Shown here: positions 24,645 to 36,975 of the stretch, piece by piece
How the letters are laid out: the number at the start of each line of letters is the position of its first letter
Numbering within the stretch: the stretch's first letter is position 1
Assembly: GCF_018446385.1 (NCBI RefSeq)
Contig: NC_056004.1
Span: forward strand, 27,720,492-27,784,491
DNA from: Zingiber officinale
Lineage: Eukaryota > Streptophyta > Magnoliopsida > Zingiberales > Zingiberaceae
Length of the DNA stretch: 64,000 nucleotides
Direction of reading: 5' to 3'
The notes under the pieces: model-generated
Told to the model about the DNA's origin: nothing
What the model saw: only the letters and a program-made list of their open reading frames with translations
The model's database searches: none
Made by a program: the position numbers and the translations under genes

Positions 24645-25824
24645 GTCAGTTTATTGGAATTAACTTGTTGCCAATTCTTACATCATCTCCATTAAGCTAT
24701 GCTTGTCCCAATTTTTTGGTTTCAGCTACATGAAGCTATTCACTCCATTGAGCTTTATTCATTTTGCTATATGCAAGGCTATAACAATGGTTGCCAATTC
24801 TTATATATTGATTGAAAAAAATTCTTCAAATATTGAACGCATACAGAAACTTAAAGCAATGTTCAGAAAGGGTGCATGCGACTTAAATACTGATGAAAAA
24901 GGTAGTTGCTCAGTATACTGCTTTGTGGTTTTTATGCAAACTGCACATCCTCAAGCTTTGAGATCTTACTAGAGTGTTGCTGCTGTAATGTTGAGACATA
25001 AGGTACATGACTTCCTCTATGATTCCTTCTTTCTGTTGCTGCTGTTAGCTATTCGATCTAGCTGCTTTCACATAATACATGGTTTAAGATATAATGTCAA
25101 GTTTATATATTCATCAACTTTTTTCATGCTCACTTGCTTGACTACTCATGAAAATGTGAAGCGACAACGTTTCTCGTGCTTATTTGGCCATTCTTTTACT
25201 TAAACATTTCTAAAGGTCCAGATTTATGTACGTACTTCACAATTTGGTTTCTACTGTACAAAAGATGCAAAGCTGCAAGAAGTTTATAATTATTTATACA
25301 TGTTGATAAGTTTTCTACTTTTGGAGCTTGTTTGTTTCAATTATCAATTTAGTTTGTAGTGGTTTATTAGATTTATTCGTTTCAATTATCAGTTTGCAAT
25401 GATTATCAGTTTATACATGCATGTTTATACTTTTTTCTATGGCTTTAATTATATTTTATTTTCAGAAAAGGGAGAAAGCTGGGTTTGCAAGCTAAGTCTA
25501 TGAAATTCTGTATGCAGAAAATGGACCAGTACGTGAAGATTGTTGTGGTCTGATAAACTTAATTTTATGGTCTTATCTTTTGTGGTTATGGTCTGATAAA
25601 CTAGTTGTGGTCATGTTTGGATAGCTTGTAGTAATTGTAGAAGTTTATAAATTTAAGTGAATGTACATATATGTTGTACCAGTTTTTGATTGAGACAAGA
25701 TGTATAAAAGACAACTGAATGTATATATGTTGAAAATGGTTTTTGTGAATGTATATATGTTGTACCAGTTTGTGTGCAAAAGAATTATAATGTTTTATCT
25801 ATTCGTGATGCATTTTCTAATCAA
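24645..25824. other. CACTA 2 interior, unassigned
   Basis: AT-rich sequence with an 89-codon + frame at 24703-24972 ('..NIERIQKLKAMFRKGAC..') that I do not recognise. It may be another captured exon or chance. Confidence 0.35.
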
Positions 25825-26160
25825 CATAGACAACGATTTTTTAACCGTTGTGAAAAGTATTCAAAGACAATGATTTTAAACTAAATTTTGAATAAAGACA
25901 ACAGTGTATTTGTTGTCAAAAGCATATCTGCGATCAAATTTTTGCAAAACTGGCAATTACAACGGTTTTATACTATTGCAGAACTGTTGTCTTTGGTATT
26001 AAAAGACAACACTTTAAATCCGTTGCATGACTGTTGTCTAATGTGGTCAAAGACAACGGTTTCAAACCGTTGTCTTTTACTGCACATTTAACAACAGTGT
26101 CAGTTACAACGGGTTTAAAGGGCCTATGACAACGGTTTTTAACCGTTGTCTTTTAATATT
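25825..26160. repeat. Right subterminal repeats of CACTA 2
   Basis: Repeated ACAACGG/CCGTTGT hairpin units mirroring the left end. Confidence 0.85.
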
Positions 26161-26393
26161 TTTGTTGTAGTGACTGCCTAGCCTAGCTAGAACTTCCATT
26201 GTCTAGTCTCGCTAGGACTTCTCATTATCTAACGTTCAGTTAGGACTTTCCATTGGCTTACCTCCAGTTAAGACTTTTTCCAATCAAGTATCTAGTCTTC
26301 TCTTTACCTACTTGACTTCTCTCTTACATATTATCAAACATAGAAACTCAAGTTTGAACTAATTCAAGGTTAGTCAAACTGATCAATCTTGAT

Positions 26394-26770
26394 ATGAGGA
26401 CTATTGCCCCAATAAATCCTTCTTCCTCATTGGCTCCAGAAGCTGAGGATTCTTCTTGTTTCTGTATTAATTATCTCTCCCCCTCAATCCTTGAGGTGAA
26501 TGTTTCTTCAATTTCATCCTCGAATGTCGAGCACTTCTCAACATCTGAATCCTCATATTCTCAATCCAAAGAGTCTCTCTCTTTTGATTTATTGTCACTT
26601 AACGTTGAGTTTCAATCTTCATGAAGGTTTATTAGTTTCGTCCACAAATCCTTTACGTCTTGATATTTGCCTATCTTACATAAAATGTTATTAGGTAAAA
26701 TATTTTCTAATAATTTAATTACCTTGTCATTTGTCTCAAATTTTTAAACTTGGTCCTTAATCCATTTGCT
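26394..26770 (-). mobile_element. Degraded copia gag remnant
   Basis: Read on the - strand, 26690-26620 gives text such as CKIGKYQDVKDLWTKLINLHE (21 codons in the frame; key residues DLW and LHE). This resembles the copia gag segment 'AKELWEKL..LHE'. The + strand frames here are shadows. Heavily broken and old, probably left by the element whose LTR ends near 26390. Confidence 0.45.
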
Positions 26771-27120
26771 TATTATTCAATCAATCTTGACCTGCCACGA
26801 CTTCAGCATTGCTTAATTACATCCGATTTTTTTTTATCTATTTAGATTTTTCATCGCGTGCCTAACATCCAATCTTGCATGACCTATTAGGACTTTGACC
26901 ATTGTCAAGTATATAGTCAATCGTAACTCACTTAAACTTCTTCACGGTTATGTATCTAGCCAACTTTACCTATTTAACCTTTTGCTCTCACGTCAAAAAT
27001 ATTGATTAAATATCAAAATCTAATTCAAGTCAACTCAAACTTGATCGATGTTGATTAGAAGTTGATTGCACCGATAATTACTCCTTCTTCACCCTATAAA
27101 AGTCTATATAATAAAATTTA
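26771..27120. mobile_element. Degraded LTR-like sequence
   Basis: Text such as 'CTAACATCCAATCTTGCATG' and 'ACTTGATCGATGTTGATTAG' echoes the LTR at 19600-19950, with heavy divergence. Boundaries cannot be fixed. Confidence 0.35.
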
Positions 27121-29243
27121 ATGCAAAATTTTCATTGATTTAAAATCATTAGGGAGCCCAAATGGATGCGAGAACTACCTCACAAAAGAATTTTTACGAA
27201 CGTAGTAAGACTCATAATGTCAATGGTAGAACCTACTCTTATAAATGATACAATCTATCAAAATCAGTGTGGAATAAATAATAATTAAATGGCATTCACA
27301 CCAATTGGATGGTAGTATTAACACTATAATTAGTATACATTGAGGTTAATTGGTTTAGATCATCATGCCTCTAATTTGACCAGTATAGTTTTCATTTAGG
27401 TATATATTCATCTAACTAATATAACCTTTAACATTCGTATCTTATATTTTTTTTTAATTCCTATTTTTGTAATAGTATTTTGTAAAATTTTATATTTCCA
27501 AACTTTCACAAACAAACTGATTTGTTAAATCTCAACTTTCGTTCTATAAAATTATAATTTTAAGTTTGTACAAATTGTTTTGAACGAAATTTACAAATAC
27601 AATTTTTTTATATCCCTTAAATAGATATATTTTCTGTGGAGTGATAGATTAGTAAGCTGCACTAGGTCAGTTAAACCGATCCTTTTGATCAACCCAATTA
27701 ATTAGTGTGATCAAATCCAGAAAGGCACCTAACTTATTAAGATTGAGCAATCCAACATATATTTCAAATAGGCTTAAGCTAACTAGCTTGTTTAACCAAT
27801 TTGAGTCGTTTGACTAATTGCCTAACTCATTAAGCCATGTCGCCATTCAATGATTTTATAATATTCTTACAATGTTAAGAGAATTTTTACGATGATTTTA
27901 TAAATCCAAATGGTTGCATGCAAATTTAATTAAAATGAAAATTTAAATTTTATGTACTATTTCGTAACTCTATTTCTGCAATAAATTTGTACGAGATGTA
28001 AAATATTGGAATTATGATTTACAAAATTTTCTATGAAAATATTATAGATGATGAGTATAAGAAATAAAGAAAAACATTATTAGCGAAATAATGACGCATT
28101 TCGTATATTGAGAAACAACAACAGCTTTAATAGAAAAAATGGATTAAAAAAACAATGAATTACTGAATTATACAAGCAGCGTCTTGAATCTTCTACTCGT
28201 GCGAAGCGAGCACTGCTACGCCAGACTTATCTTTACCTCCACTTTCATAGAAAAACATTTATAATAAAATATTCTAAATTAAATGTTCTTTTTAAGATTT
28301 AAAAGTTCACCTCGATCCGATGCCACTTATTTTTCTCGAAAGCAGGATCAACTTATTGTGGCGGTGGGTGGATTACATAGCCCTTCTTTGGCTGGGGCAT
28401 TGACACGTCACTATTTAAAATATCTTTTCGATCTGCATGCCACGACAAAAAGAATGCCTTTTAATTTAAGTTAAATAAAGTGAGTGGGGCGAATTAAATT
28501 AAATTAAAGCCGGTGCCTCTGTTTATTGTTGTTGTCGTTCTTCTTTCAGATTTGGAGGCACCGATTAGATCTCTTAATTGACTAACGTGTAGCTGGTGCC
28601 AACTCTGGAGTCTGGGTGGTGACTAAATAAATAAATTAAGTACCACCAGACTTTATCATTTTATGGCTCCTGTAAGTCAATTGCGACCCACTCCACGTCA
28701 CTTCAATCAAATCATGGGAGTGGTTATATAATAGTTGGCACAGATTCCTCACGTGCCGTGCACCTGAAGAACAGGTAACTGAAAGGCAGAGAGAAGTGAC
28801 AGGCGGTGTCGAGGCTCTCACCGGGCTTAACTTTTTGATAAAATAATAAATGTTTAAATATATATATATAATATTTAAAAAGTTTTTATTTTTTATTTTA
28901 TTTTTAAATTTTTAAATTTGAGGTACAGTGAGGTCGTACATAACTGGGCATGCGAGATGAGTCATTTCTATCAAATTAGACCCACAGAATAGTTTGGATT
29001 CATTCTTTAATGGGTCATGTTAGACACGGTCAAAATTGGTTGGACCGTAGGTGACCTAACTCGATTTACACTTTTGACGAGTAAGGATGTGCTGAGTTTG
29101 GAACCTTACGGACTTGTTAGGCTTGTTTATTTTTAATTTTATTTTTATTTTTATTTTTTCCATATGGATCCAAAAATGAATCATTCTGGACATTGTTAAA
29201 AAAACAAACAAAAAGATGCACGCCCCACACAATGCAACTCCAA
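27121..29243. other. AT-rich intergenic sequence
   Basis: No gene, RNA or clear repeat boundary found. The longest frames (about 60 codons, near 28283 and 28636) have no recognisable motif. A CACGTG box lies near 28750, without a gene that it could serve. Confidence 0.5.
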
Positions 29244-29261
29244 ACAGTATAGGACTTTGAG

Positions 29262-29746
29262 CATTTAAAATAGAGATGTAACTGAGTTAAGTCGTTGATG
29301 GGCTGTTCATACAGTCAAAGTTTAACTCGAGTTTAGAGTTAATCGAACTCGAATCAAGTTTGAGCTGGCTCATTTAATATTAAGTCGATTTCGAGTTTAA
29401 TACTGGCTCGAAGGCTCGTCGAACTTATTCGAGCTCGGTTAACTAAATATTTTAATATTTTAAATAATTATTATTTTAAAATTAAGTAATAGGTTGAAGA
29501 GGTATTTGTGATTTTAGTATTTTATAAGATTGTTATAGGTTGAAGGTTCGAATCCTAACTTGTACTCACTTAGTTTTATATTTTTAAATTCATTATTTTT
29601 GAACCGAATTTGAACCCATGATTAAATGGCTGAGCTCGAGTTCAAATTTAAAAACTCATTGGAGCTAGAGCCGAGCCTCTTTAATTTTCTCGAGCTCGAG
29701 TCAATCTCGACTAGGCTCATTTGCAGCCTGTCATAAAGTATTCAAT
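29262..29746. mobile_element. Short repeat flanked by 18-base direct repeats (SINE- or MITE-like)
   Basis: ACAGTATAGGACTTTGAG at 29244-29261 recurs as ACAGAATAGGACTTTGAG at 29747-29764 with one mismatch. Inside are GAGCTCGAG-type palindromes, opposing ends (AGAGATGTAACTGAG at 29272 against CTCATTTGCAGCCT at about 29716-29729) and a tRNA B-box-like GGTTCGAATCC near 29545. Long direct repeats suggest a LINE-driven retroposon such as a SINE; the inverted ends suggest an old hAT-type MITE with the direct repeat older than it. I cannot decide. Confidence 0.5.
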
Positions 29747-29764
29747 ACAGAATAGGACTTTGAG

Positions 29765-30309
29765 AAGTATGATATTTGGTAACAGCTTTGGCCTAATTAC
29801 TACATGAATCTAAGCTATTGTAAATTGGAAAAAAAAAACAAAAGAGTACAACCTAAAGAGTTTAGAGAACGTAGATGACTACTGGTCATTCAATTTGCAG
29901 TAGTTAAAATCAATGTATCAATTTTGTATTAGACTTAAATTGATTTAAATAGGAAAAGAATGGAGAGAGAGAGAAAAAAGTTCATAATTGTGGACCACAT
30001 GCAGCCAAACTGACTATGAAATTATATTTGATAATTCTAAAAATAAGACATATGATTTAAGTATTTAAAAAACTTAATTTAAAAAGTTATCATAAAAAAT
30101 CTCATTAGTTACTTACTAGTAAAAGATTGCTTTTTTTTATTTTTTATTTTTGCCCGGTCATGTTAGCATGAATGGTAGCACTGAGACATGATCCCGGCCA
30201 TCAAACCAGGCTACATCCTTCCCTACTTCAACCAAGCTGGCATAGCGAATAAGATCGCAATCACACCCTGTAACTTTTAGTCAGCGTACTCTTCCGTTTG
30301 ATTATCATG
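29765..30309. other. AT-rich intergenic sequence
   Basis: Nothing recognised. Confidence 0.5.
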
Positions 30310-30830
30310 CGGGCTAGCTAACGAAAATAAATATTGAAGGAGAAAGAATTCAAATAAAATAAAGAGAAAATTCACGTGTGTTAAAATTAAAATAAAATTT
30401 ATTAATAATAGAGCCTAATTCCTAGGTATTATATAGACTCTGGATTTTCTAATTAAAACAAGAAAAAAAATCTTAAATTTTAGATTTCAATCTCAATCCC
30501 AATCTCGTAAAAAACAAAAGAATTTTTACAAATTTAAAAATTAATAAAATAGTATACTAATATAGATCATCTCTAACTCTTAAATATTAGAAATACCAAA
30601 AAAAATATCCAAAATATCATAAAAATAAAAATTACTAAAAATAATAAAAGGACTCTGAAAAAAATCTAAATGGTGGAATTTGGATCTGAAAATTAGTGAT
30701 TACAAGCTCCCTTATAACAAACGTAGATTTTTGAATTCTGAATGAATGATCGTTGACAAATTTTGATTCTAAGTCCCAAGTTAAAAGTTATACCCTCCGA
30801 AAAATTAAATCCTCCTATGTTGATCCTACA
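30310..30830 (-). repeat. 3' LTR of the old gypsy element (diverged)
   Basis: Matches 37740-38215 in segment order, for example 'TATTATATAGACTCT' against 'TATTATATATACTCT' and 'AAAAATTACTAAAAATAATAAAA' against a near-identical stretch in the other block. The ends are approximate. Confidence 0.6.
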
Positions 30831-31159
30831 TCAATTGTCCAGAGTTGAAAAGAACTCATCCTCAAATTTATAGTAGCTTCATCAATGCTCACAAAATAAG
30901 AAGCCAAGTGTTTCGCATTGAAGACATCAGAAGTCTTCAAATGACTAGGAAGGCACAATCTGTAAGCATTATCATTGATCTTCTGCAGTATCTCACATAG
31001 TCCAATTTTTCGATCCTTTAGCTTGTTATACTTGCCAATAGGAAAATAATCATGAGTTAATATAACTCAGACAAAATCTCCAACCTCAAAAATTACCTAA
31101 TAACAATGACTATCAATGAATTATCTTGTACTTGATATTATTATCATGAATTATCATTT

Positions 31160-34074
31160 TCACTTACTCATGAATATTCTGAAGATGCTTTGTCGTTCAT
31201 CGACTTTAGGACTAACTTGTCCTATATGTGGGACAGGGGCTAAGTCTAGAACCTCGGATGGATTCTGCCCATAGACAATCTCAAAATGACTTAATCTTAT
31301 TGTCATGTTTCTTGATCTATTATAGGCAAACTTTGTTTGAGATAATGCAAAGTCTCGCTGTTTCGTCTTACTCCCAATAAGATATCTCAAAAGATTGCCT
31401 AGACTCTGATTCACCACCTCGATTTATCCATCGATCTTAGGGTGGTAGGCACTACTAAAGTTCAACTACGTGCCTAATTTTTCCATAAGCTCTTCTAAAA
31501 ATGACTGAGAAACTTGGTATCTTGACCTGAATTCATGGACCAAAGAACTCCATGTAAATGCATAATCTCCTTGAAGTAAAGATGGGCAATCAAAGCGGCA
31601 TCTATAGTCTTCCTGCAAGCTACAAAATGACCTATCTTTGAGAATCTGTCAACTACAACAAGAACCAAATTTGAGGTTCGTTGGGTACGAAGTAATCCTA
31701 ACACAAAATTCATGTTGATATCAAACTAAGGAACTTCAGGTATAAGTAAGGGAATATACAACCTTGTATTGGTAAGAACCCTCTTAGATAGCTTGCATAC
31801 AGAATATCGATCTACAAAGTGGGGCACATCGCTTATCAACTTGGGCCAATAAAAATTGACAAAGACAATGGTTAACATCTTATCACGCCCGAAGTACCCC
31901 TTATTATGAAGCTCACTCATGATTTGTTGTCTCAAAGAGCAATTTGGAACTCACAATTGCAACCCATAAAACAAATAGCCATTATGTAAAATAAAATTAT
32001 GGCGATAGCTATCATGTACCTCTTGGAATATCCTTCTGAATGATGGGTCAGCTGCATACATATCTAGAAAAACCTATGACCTACAATACTGGTACTCAAG
32101 GTGGTAAGTAATGAAGAACAATGACTCAATGCATCCGCAATGCGATTCAGACTTTTAGCTTGGTGCCTCAGTATAAAGGTGAACACATGCTAGTAAGTCA
32201 CCCACTTGGTATGCCACTTGCTTAGCTTGTATTGACCATTGATGTGCTTCAATGCTTCACGATCAATAAAAAGGATGAATTTCTTCTTTACTAGGTAGTG
32301 ACATCAATGCTTCAAGAACTGAATAATGACATAAAACTATAAGTCGCATATAGAATAATTCCTCTTAGATCCAGACAGCTTCTCACTAAAGAAAGTAACT
32401 GGATGCCTAGACTCACTCATAACACCTCCTATAATGATGACAGATGCATCATAGTTGACTTGAACACTTAGTCAAAATTCGAAAGTACCAAAACTGGTGC
32501 ATCGGTCATCTTTTACTTGACTAGTTGAGATCTAGTCTTTACTTTTTCAAACTACTTGAAATCTCATTCCTTGAGACACTTAGTGATAGAAGTAATTAGA
32601 GTACTAAAATTTCTGATGAACCGATGATAGAAAGAAGTCAAGTCATGGAAACTCTAGATATCGTGCAAAGTCTTAGGTTGGGGCTACTCTAAGACTGCAT
32701 TTATCTTTTCTTGATCTACATGCATACCATCAGTAGACATAATAAAGCTAAGGAAAGTTACAAATGTAGTAAAGAAAGAATATTTCTTCATATTGATAAA
32801 TAAGCACTTTGTCTTTGGTTTTTCAAAAATAACAAGGAGGCAATCGAAATGTGATGATCATGTTGGACTATAGACGAGAATGTCATCAAAGTAAACCACC
32901 ATAACTTTTTCATGAAAGGTCGCAAGATTTGATGTATAAACCTCATGAGGGTGTTGAGCGCATTAAACAATCTAAAGGGCATGATCATCCACTCATATAA
33001 CTCATGTTGCGTCTTAAATACAGTCTTCCATTCATCTCCAGGTTTAGTCTGATCTATTGGTATCCACTTTTAAGGTTAATTTTTTAGAAGACCTTAGAAC
33101 CAGATGGCTGATCTAACATGTCATCCAAGCGGGGAATTAAAAATCTGTACTTCACTGTAATCTTGTTGATGGGTTGGCTCTCAATGCATATATGCAACGA
33201 ACCATCTTTATTGGGCATTAGTAGGGCAGGAGCTACACATTGACTTATGCTCTCACGAATATAGGCCTTTTCTAGTAACTCCATCACCTGCTACTGTAAT
33301 TCTTCAGTCTCCTTGGGGTTGAAATAATATGCTAGCCAATTAGGCAAACTCAACCCTGGAATAAGGTCAATAGGATGTTGGATATCACTCATAGGTGGTA
33401 GCTCAAAAGGAAGATCCTCTGGCATCAACTCATCAAAATCTGCTAGCAATTGATGTACTTGAACAGGTAATCAGTGTTCGTTGCTAGGACATCACTTTGA
33501 CATGGCAGCAAAGCAAAGATAATGCCTCCATGCTCCATCTCATCAAGGAACCTAGATATAGAAAGTAGATTAGCAGTTTTAGTTACCGGAATTGGGATGG
33601 TTTCTTGTCGCTGTATGCCAACACAATCTACATTCCCCTGATGTGAAGATTGTAAGTATTCTTCCATCCATTGTAGATAGCGTTGCAATCATACTACCTA
33701 GGGCATCGTAACAGTACATGGCATGTATCCATGGCTATCACATCACACCAAGCACTATCAAAATATTTGCTACAAATTGAAAAAGGTATGAGGCATTGCT
33801 TGTCTATTGTTACCTCACTGTCCTTATTCAACCACGACATCTTGTACAATTTGGGATGGTGTTCTGTCGTCAATCGCAATTTATGAACAGCCTCTTCGGA
33901 TATTACATTCTCATAATTACCGTCGTCTATGATCATCTTACATACTTTATCTGCAACGGTGTAAGTAGTGTGAAAAATATTGATTCTCAACCACTCATCC
34001 CCTAAATCGCCTTTGGGAGTAAACTTGATCCTTTTATTCTTGATATCTAGATTAATCCATGAGACATAGGTCAT
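31160..34074 (-). pseudogene. Pol region of the old gypsy element (fossil)
   Basis: Protease-region text 'VCKMIIDDGNYENVISEEAV' lies near 33950, reverse transcriptase text '[17 protein letters not shown]' near 33130, integrase zinc-binding region near 31750-31930 and integrase core '[17 protein letters not shown]' near 31640. All are on the - strand. Beyond repair by age. Confidence 0.8.
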
Positions 34075-34089
34075 GTCATCGTCTTATCA

Positions 34090-34870
34090 ATCCTTGTATT
34101 TCTTGATCTTCATGATCTCTATGTAGATTCATTTAACCAAATGAGCCCAATATTTTATATTGACTTACTTGATCATGATCATGCATTTTAGTAGTCCTAC
34201 TTAATCAAGGGCCCTACATATATCACTTTCATCATATGTAAGAGATAGATCCTATCTACATCACTCGCATCCCTCCGCATAACTTATTGCATATCCAATG
34301 ATCGACTTTATAGTCCACATTGTTACAGGTGATATTTGCTAATACCAAAGTACACAACTCCATATGTAGGGAACCATAGTGACTTTAGATCTAAGGATTA
34401 TTCATACTAATAGTTACTATGAGAATGTTTATGGCACTCGTATAACGATCCATAAAATATTCTTATGGCGGGTTAATTCAATACATATCTCTAATAAATA
34501 CTCATGTGTCAACTTGATATCTTATATCTATGATTTATAAGATTAAGTTATCAATTAACCTACATGTTAGTCTCAATGCATTAATATTGCCCTTGTATGT
34601 TAATGTTTGACTAAAAATAGTTAAGAGTAGTGTTATCTATATCAATTAAACTAATTGATATATTATAGAGTAGAGCCTATTATCCTATGATATTATTATA
34701 TTTATTCATCGGATATAGATCTAAAGTAAATATAATAACCATAAATTTTACCTTTTATTAATAAAATATGATATAAAAGTTCTCTTGTCAATCATCTCAC
34801 AATTGGCTCTAAGGGCTAATATTATCATATTGTGTCTGGACTTGCATGATGTCCTCAACCTTTATTCATT
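34090..34870. mobile_element. Copia-like LTR remnant inside the old gypsy element
   Basis: Non-coding, AT-rich text such as 'CACTCGTATAACGATCC' and 'CATGTTAGTCTCAATGCATT', of a kind I associate with plant copia LTRs. No ends or duplication could be fixed. Confidence 0.35.
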
Positions 34871-34899
34871 GTTGACCATTTCATAAGACTACCAGCATA

Positions 34900-35255
34900 C
34901 ACTGCAATTGAAATGCAGCAAAATTGGAAATCAGTGGGGAGAAGCGATTAAAACAGCGGGCAGCTCGTCCTCAGAATTCTTGTCCTTCACAACAAAAGCC
35001 ACAACAACCACCATAGGTTTACTCTAAGGTCTCTATTAGATGCTATCAATGCGGTGAACATGGACATAGGGTGAACCAATGTAGGAAACCTATTCCGACT
35101 GATCCGAAGGGCAAACATTTACTGATAAAGGAAGACGTGAGAGAAGATACAACAACAATTGGTGAACTAGTGTATAAAATTGACGACATGCTTTACAATG
35201 ACGACCATGAGACTTTGGTTATAAGAATAAAAGGCTCAAGTTATACAAAATAATA
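34900..35255 (+). pseudogene. Gag zinc-knuckle fragment in opposite orientation (fossil)
   Basis: On the + strand, CYQCGEHGHRVNQC (about 35046-35087) is a CCHC zinc knuckle, followed by an acidic stretch. This is the C-terminal part of a gypsy gag, but it points opposite to the surrounding element. Either a piece of a second element or a local inversion. Confidence 0.7.
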
Positions 35256-35339
35256 GACACAAAAAAGTTAAGTCGGATCTCAATATTCTCGTCACTTGAG
35301 TAGCAATAATGCATTGCTAAATGTCACTCATTGTTTATG

Positions 35340-36300
35340 TATCCAAAATATTATTTTAGAGATGATCTTGTCCGAAAGTCGAAGAGATGGAAAGCCGGGA
35401 ATGTGACGCTCCTGCTGACCGCTTGTAGACTCCACTCGGACCTGCAACACAAACTACATCAGTGCCGAGTTAGGGAAGGGGCCACTGGCGTTGACCCTCC
35501 GATACTTAAGTCAGTCACCGATGATGAAGTAGAAGGCGGAGCAAAAACGAATAGTAGAGAGCACATTGTCTTGCGTATTGTGTACCTCCGCCGATGCTTG
35601 GACCCCCTTTTATATAGAGTTCCTGTATCGCGCGTGCACGCTTCCCAAGGAGAGCACACTTCTCAAAGTTTTCCTAAAAAGACTTGTCAGTAAAGTGTCC
35701 TTGACACAGTACCTTAACGGGCCGAGCATATCTCTTAGGTGACAGTGGAAGCTTCCGTCGTACGATCTTCTGGTTGCCCATGCTCGGTATCGGCGGCACC
35801 AACTCCCAAAAGGATGTCGATGGATATCAGAGGAAGTGTACTGCTAGGCCGAGCGGGTTGGCCGCTCGGCCGGGATTTCGCCGCTCTGGTGTTCCTTTTG
35901 GTCGGCCAAAACCTCACTAATCCTGTGCGTGTGTCCGCTCAACCGAAGTTCCACTCTGCCACTGTCGAGACATGCTGCCAGGCCGGCGGGGTAGCCACTC
36001 GGCCGAAGTTGACCTCTGTCAATGTCGAGCTCTGCTGTCTAGCGGAGTGGGGTAGCCACTCGACCTGACTTCTGCAGCTCATCTCCTCATCCGTTCGACG
36101 CCCAATAATCCAGTGAGCATCAGTCGTTGGACTCCTCCCCGTCTCAAAGGAGGCGGCGGATCGGGATCTTCTCCCCCGGTCGGGGGATACTTCGCCCAAT
36201 CGGGCAATGCTATATGCACGTTGACCGCCTTGACTTTAACCTCCACCGTGGCCACGGGGTGGACCCCCTCATCATCACTGCATCAAGAGACATTACCAAT
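35340..36300. mobile_element. GC-rich segment, probable gypsy LTR fragment
   Basis: Far more GC-rich than its surroundings, with repeated 'CCGAGCGG..GGCCGCTCGGCCG' wording and a TATA-like box near 35610 (TTTTATATAGAG). The overlapping frames on both strands are by-products of base composition. I read it as an LTR or solo LTR of another gypsy family, without proof. Confidence 0.4.
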
Positions 36301-36312
36301 ATTACAAGAACA

Positions 36313-36975
36313 TATTGGGTTACACACAAAGAATATGTTGATTTAGAGATGAGTTTATTTTAGTTTGACTAAAATATGATGGATCATAAGATTATAGGGT
36401 TAAGTCCAATTCGAATTTGACTAATTGAATTAAACTCAAATGAATTCAAATTAGACTCATTAGATTAATGTGTTAGATTCATTGGCTTATCCAATATATT
36501 AAAATCCAACTCATTAAGAAGATTAATAAAGATTAATTCATCATTAATGGAAGAAGACCAAAAGGCAAACCCTTAGTATTCGTAGAAGGAATATAAAAGG
36601 TCTTTTGAGTGAAATTGTCATGAGAAACTTTTGATTTTTTTTTCTTCTTCTTCCCTTGGCCGAGCACCTCTTTGTTGCTAGCACAACAAAGGTTGTTCTT
36701 CTCTGAATCTGAGTTCGTGTGACGAACGTTGAACATGTTCGTATGGATACCGAAGAGGCGCGATCACTCTGATCTTGCTAAGATCCGACGAATCAAAGTT
36801 GCTGTCGGGATTCTATCATTCACACAATAAAGGTAATAATTTGATCAAACTTTATATACTATATTCACATAAATATCTAGAGGGATCGATTTTTCTGGTG
36901 CATTTATATAATATTTTATGCATAAGATCTCAACTTGCTGCGTTTATGTATTATTTTATGCATAAGATCTCAACA
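36313..36975 (+). mobile_element. Probable solo LTR (copia-like) inside gag of the old gypsy element
   Basis: Runs from TATTGGGTTACAC to ATCTCAACA, the pattern of a decayed TGTTGGG...CAACA LTR. Contains a TATA-like 'GGAATATAAAAGG' near 36588 and a segment of about 26 bases repeated near its right end (about 36910 and 36949, 'TTTTATGCATAAGATCTCAA'). No convincing target duplication is left. Confidence 0.45.

Larger units (their letters stand above)
21045..26172. mobile_element. Gene-carrying CACTA (EnSpm-type) DNA transposon 2
   Basis: 5,128-base insertion with terminal inverted repeats that begin CACTACAACAAAAAT and end TTTTTGTTGTAGTG, flanked by the 3-base duplication ACT (21042-21044 and 26173-26175). 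Subterminal GACAACGG/CCGTTGTC repeats fill 21065-21315 and 25825-26160. No transposase is seen. The interior has exon fragments of at least four host genes, all on the + strand: a folate-biopterin transporter, a CAX cation/proton exchanger, RHD3 and EXECUTER. GT-AG introns are retained. Terminal and subterminal motifs are closely related to those of CACTA 1, but the captured genes are entirely different. Confidence 0.93.

Noticed and set aside
26394-26694. + strand frames of 64-76 codons
   Set aside because: The - strand shows degraded copia gag wording at the same place, so the + frames are shadows.
28283-28821. Possible small genes in the AT-rich intergenic stretch
   Set aside because: Frames of about 60 codons, no motif, no convincing promoter or splice pattern.
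29545-29556. tRNA gene suggested by GGTTCGAATCC
   Set aside because: Only a B-box-like motif. No acceptor stem, anticodon arm or A box could be placed around it.
35340-36363. Several frames of 60-120 codons on both strands
   Set aside because: Low stop-codon density from high GC in a probable LTR fragment. No motif.
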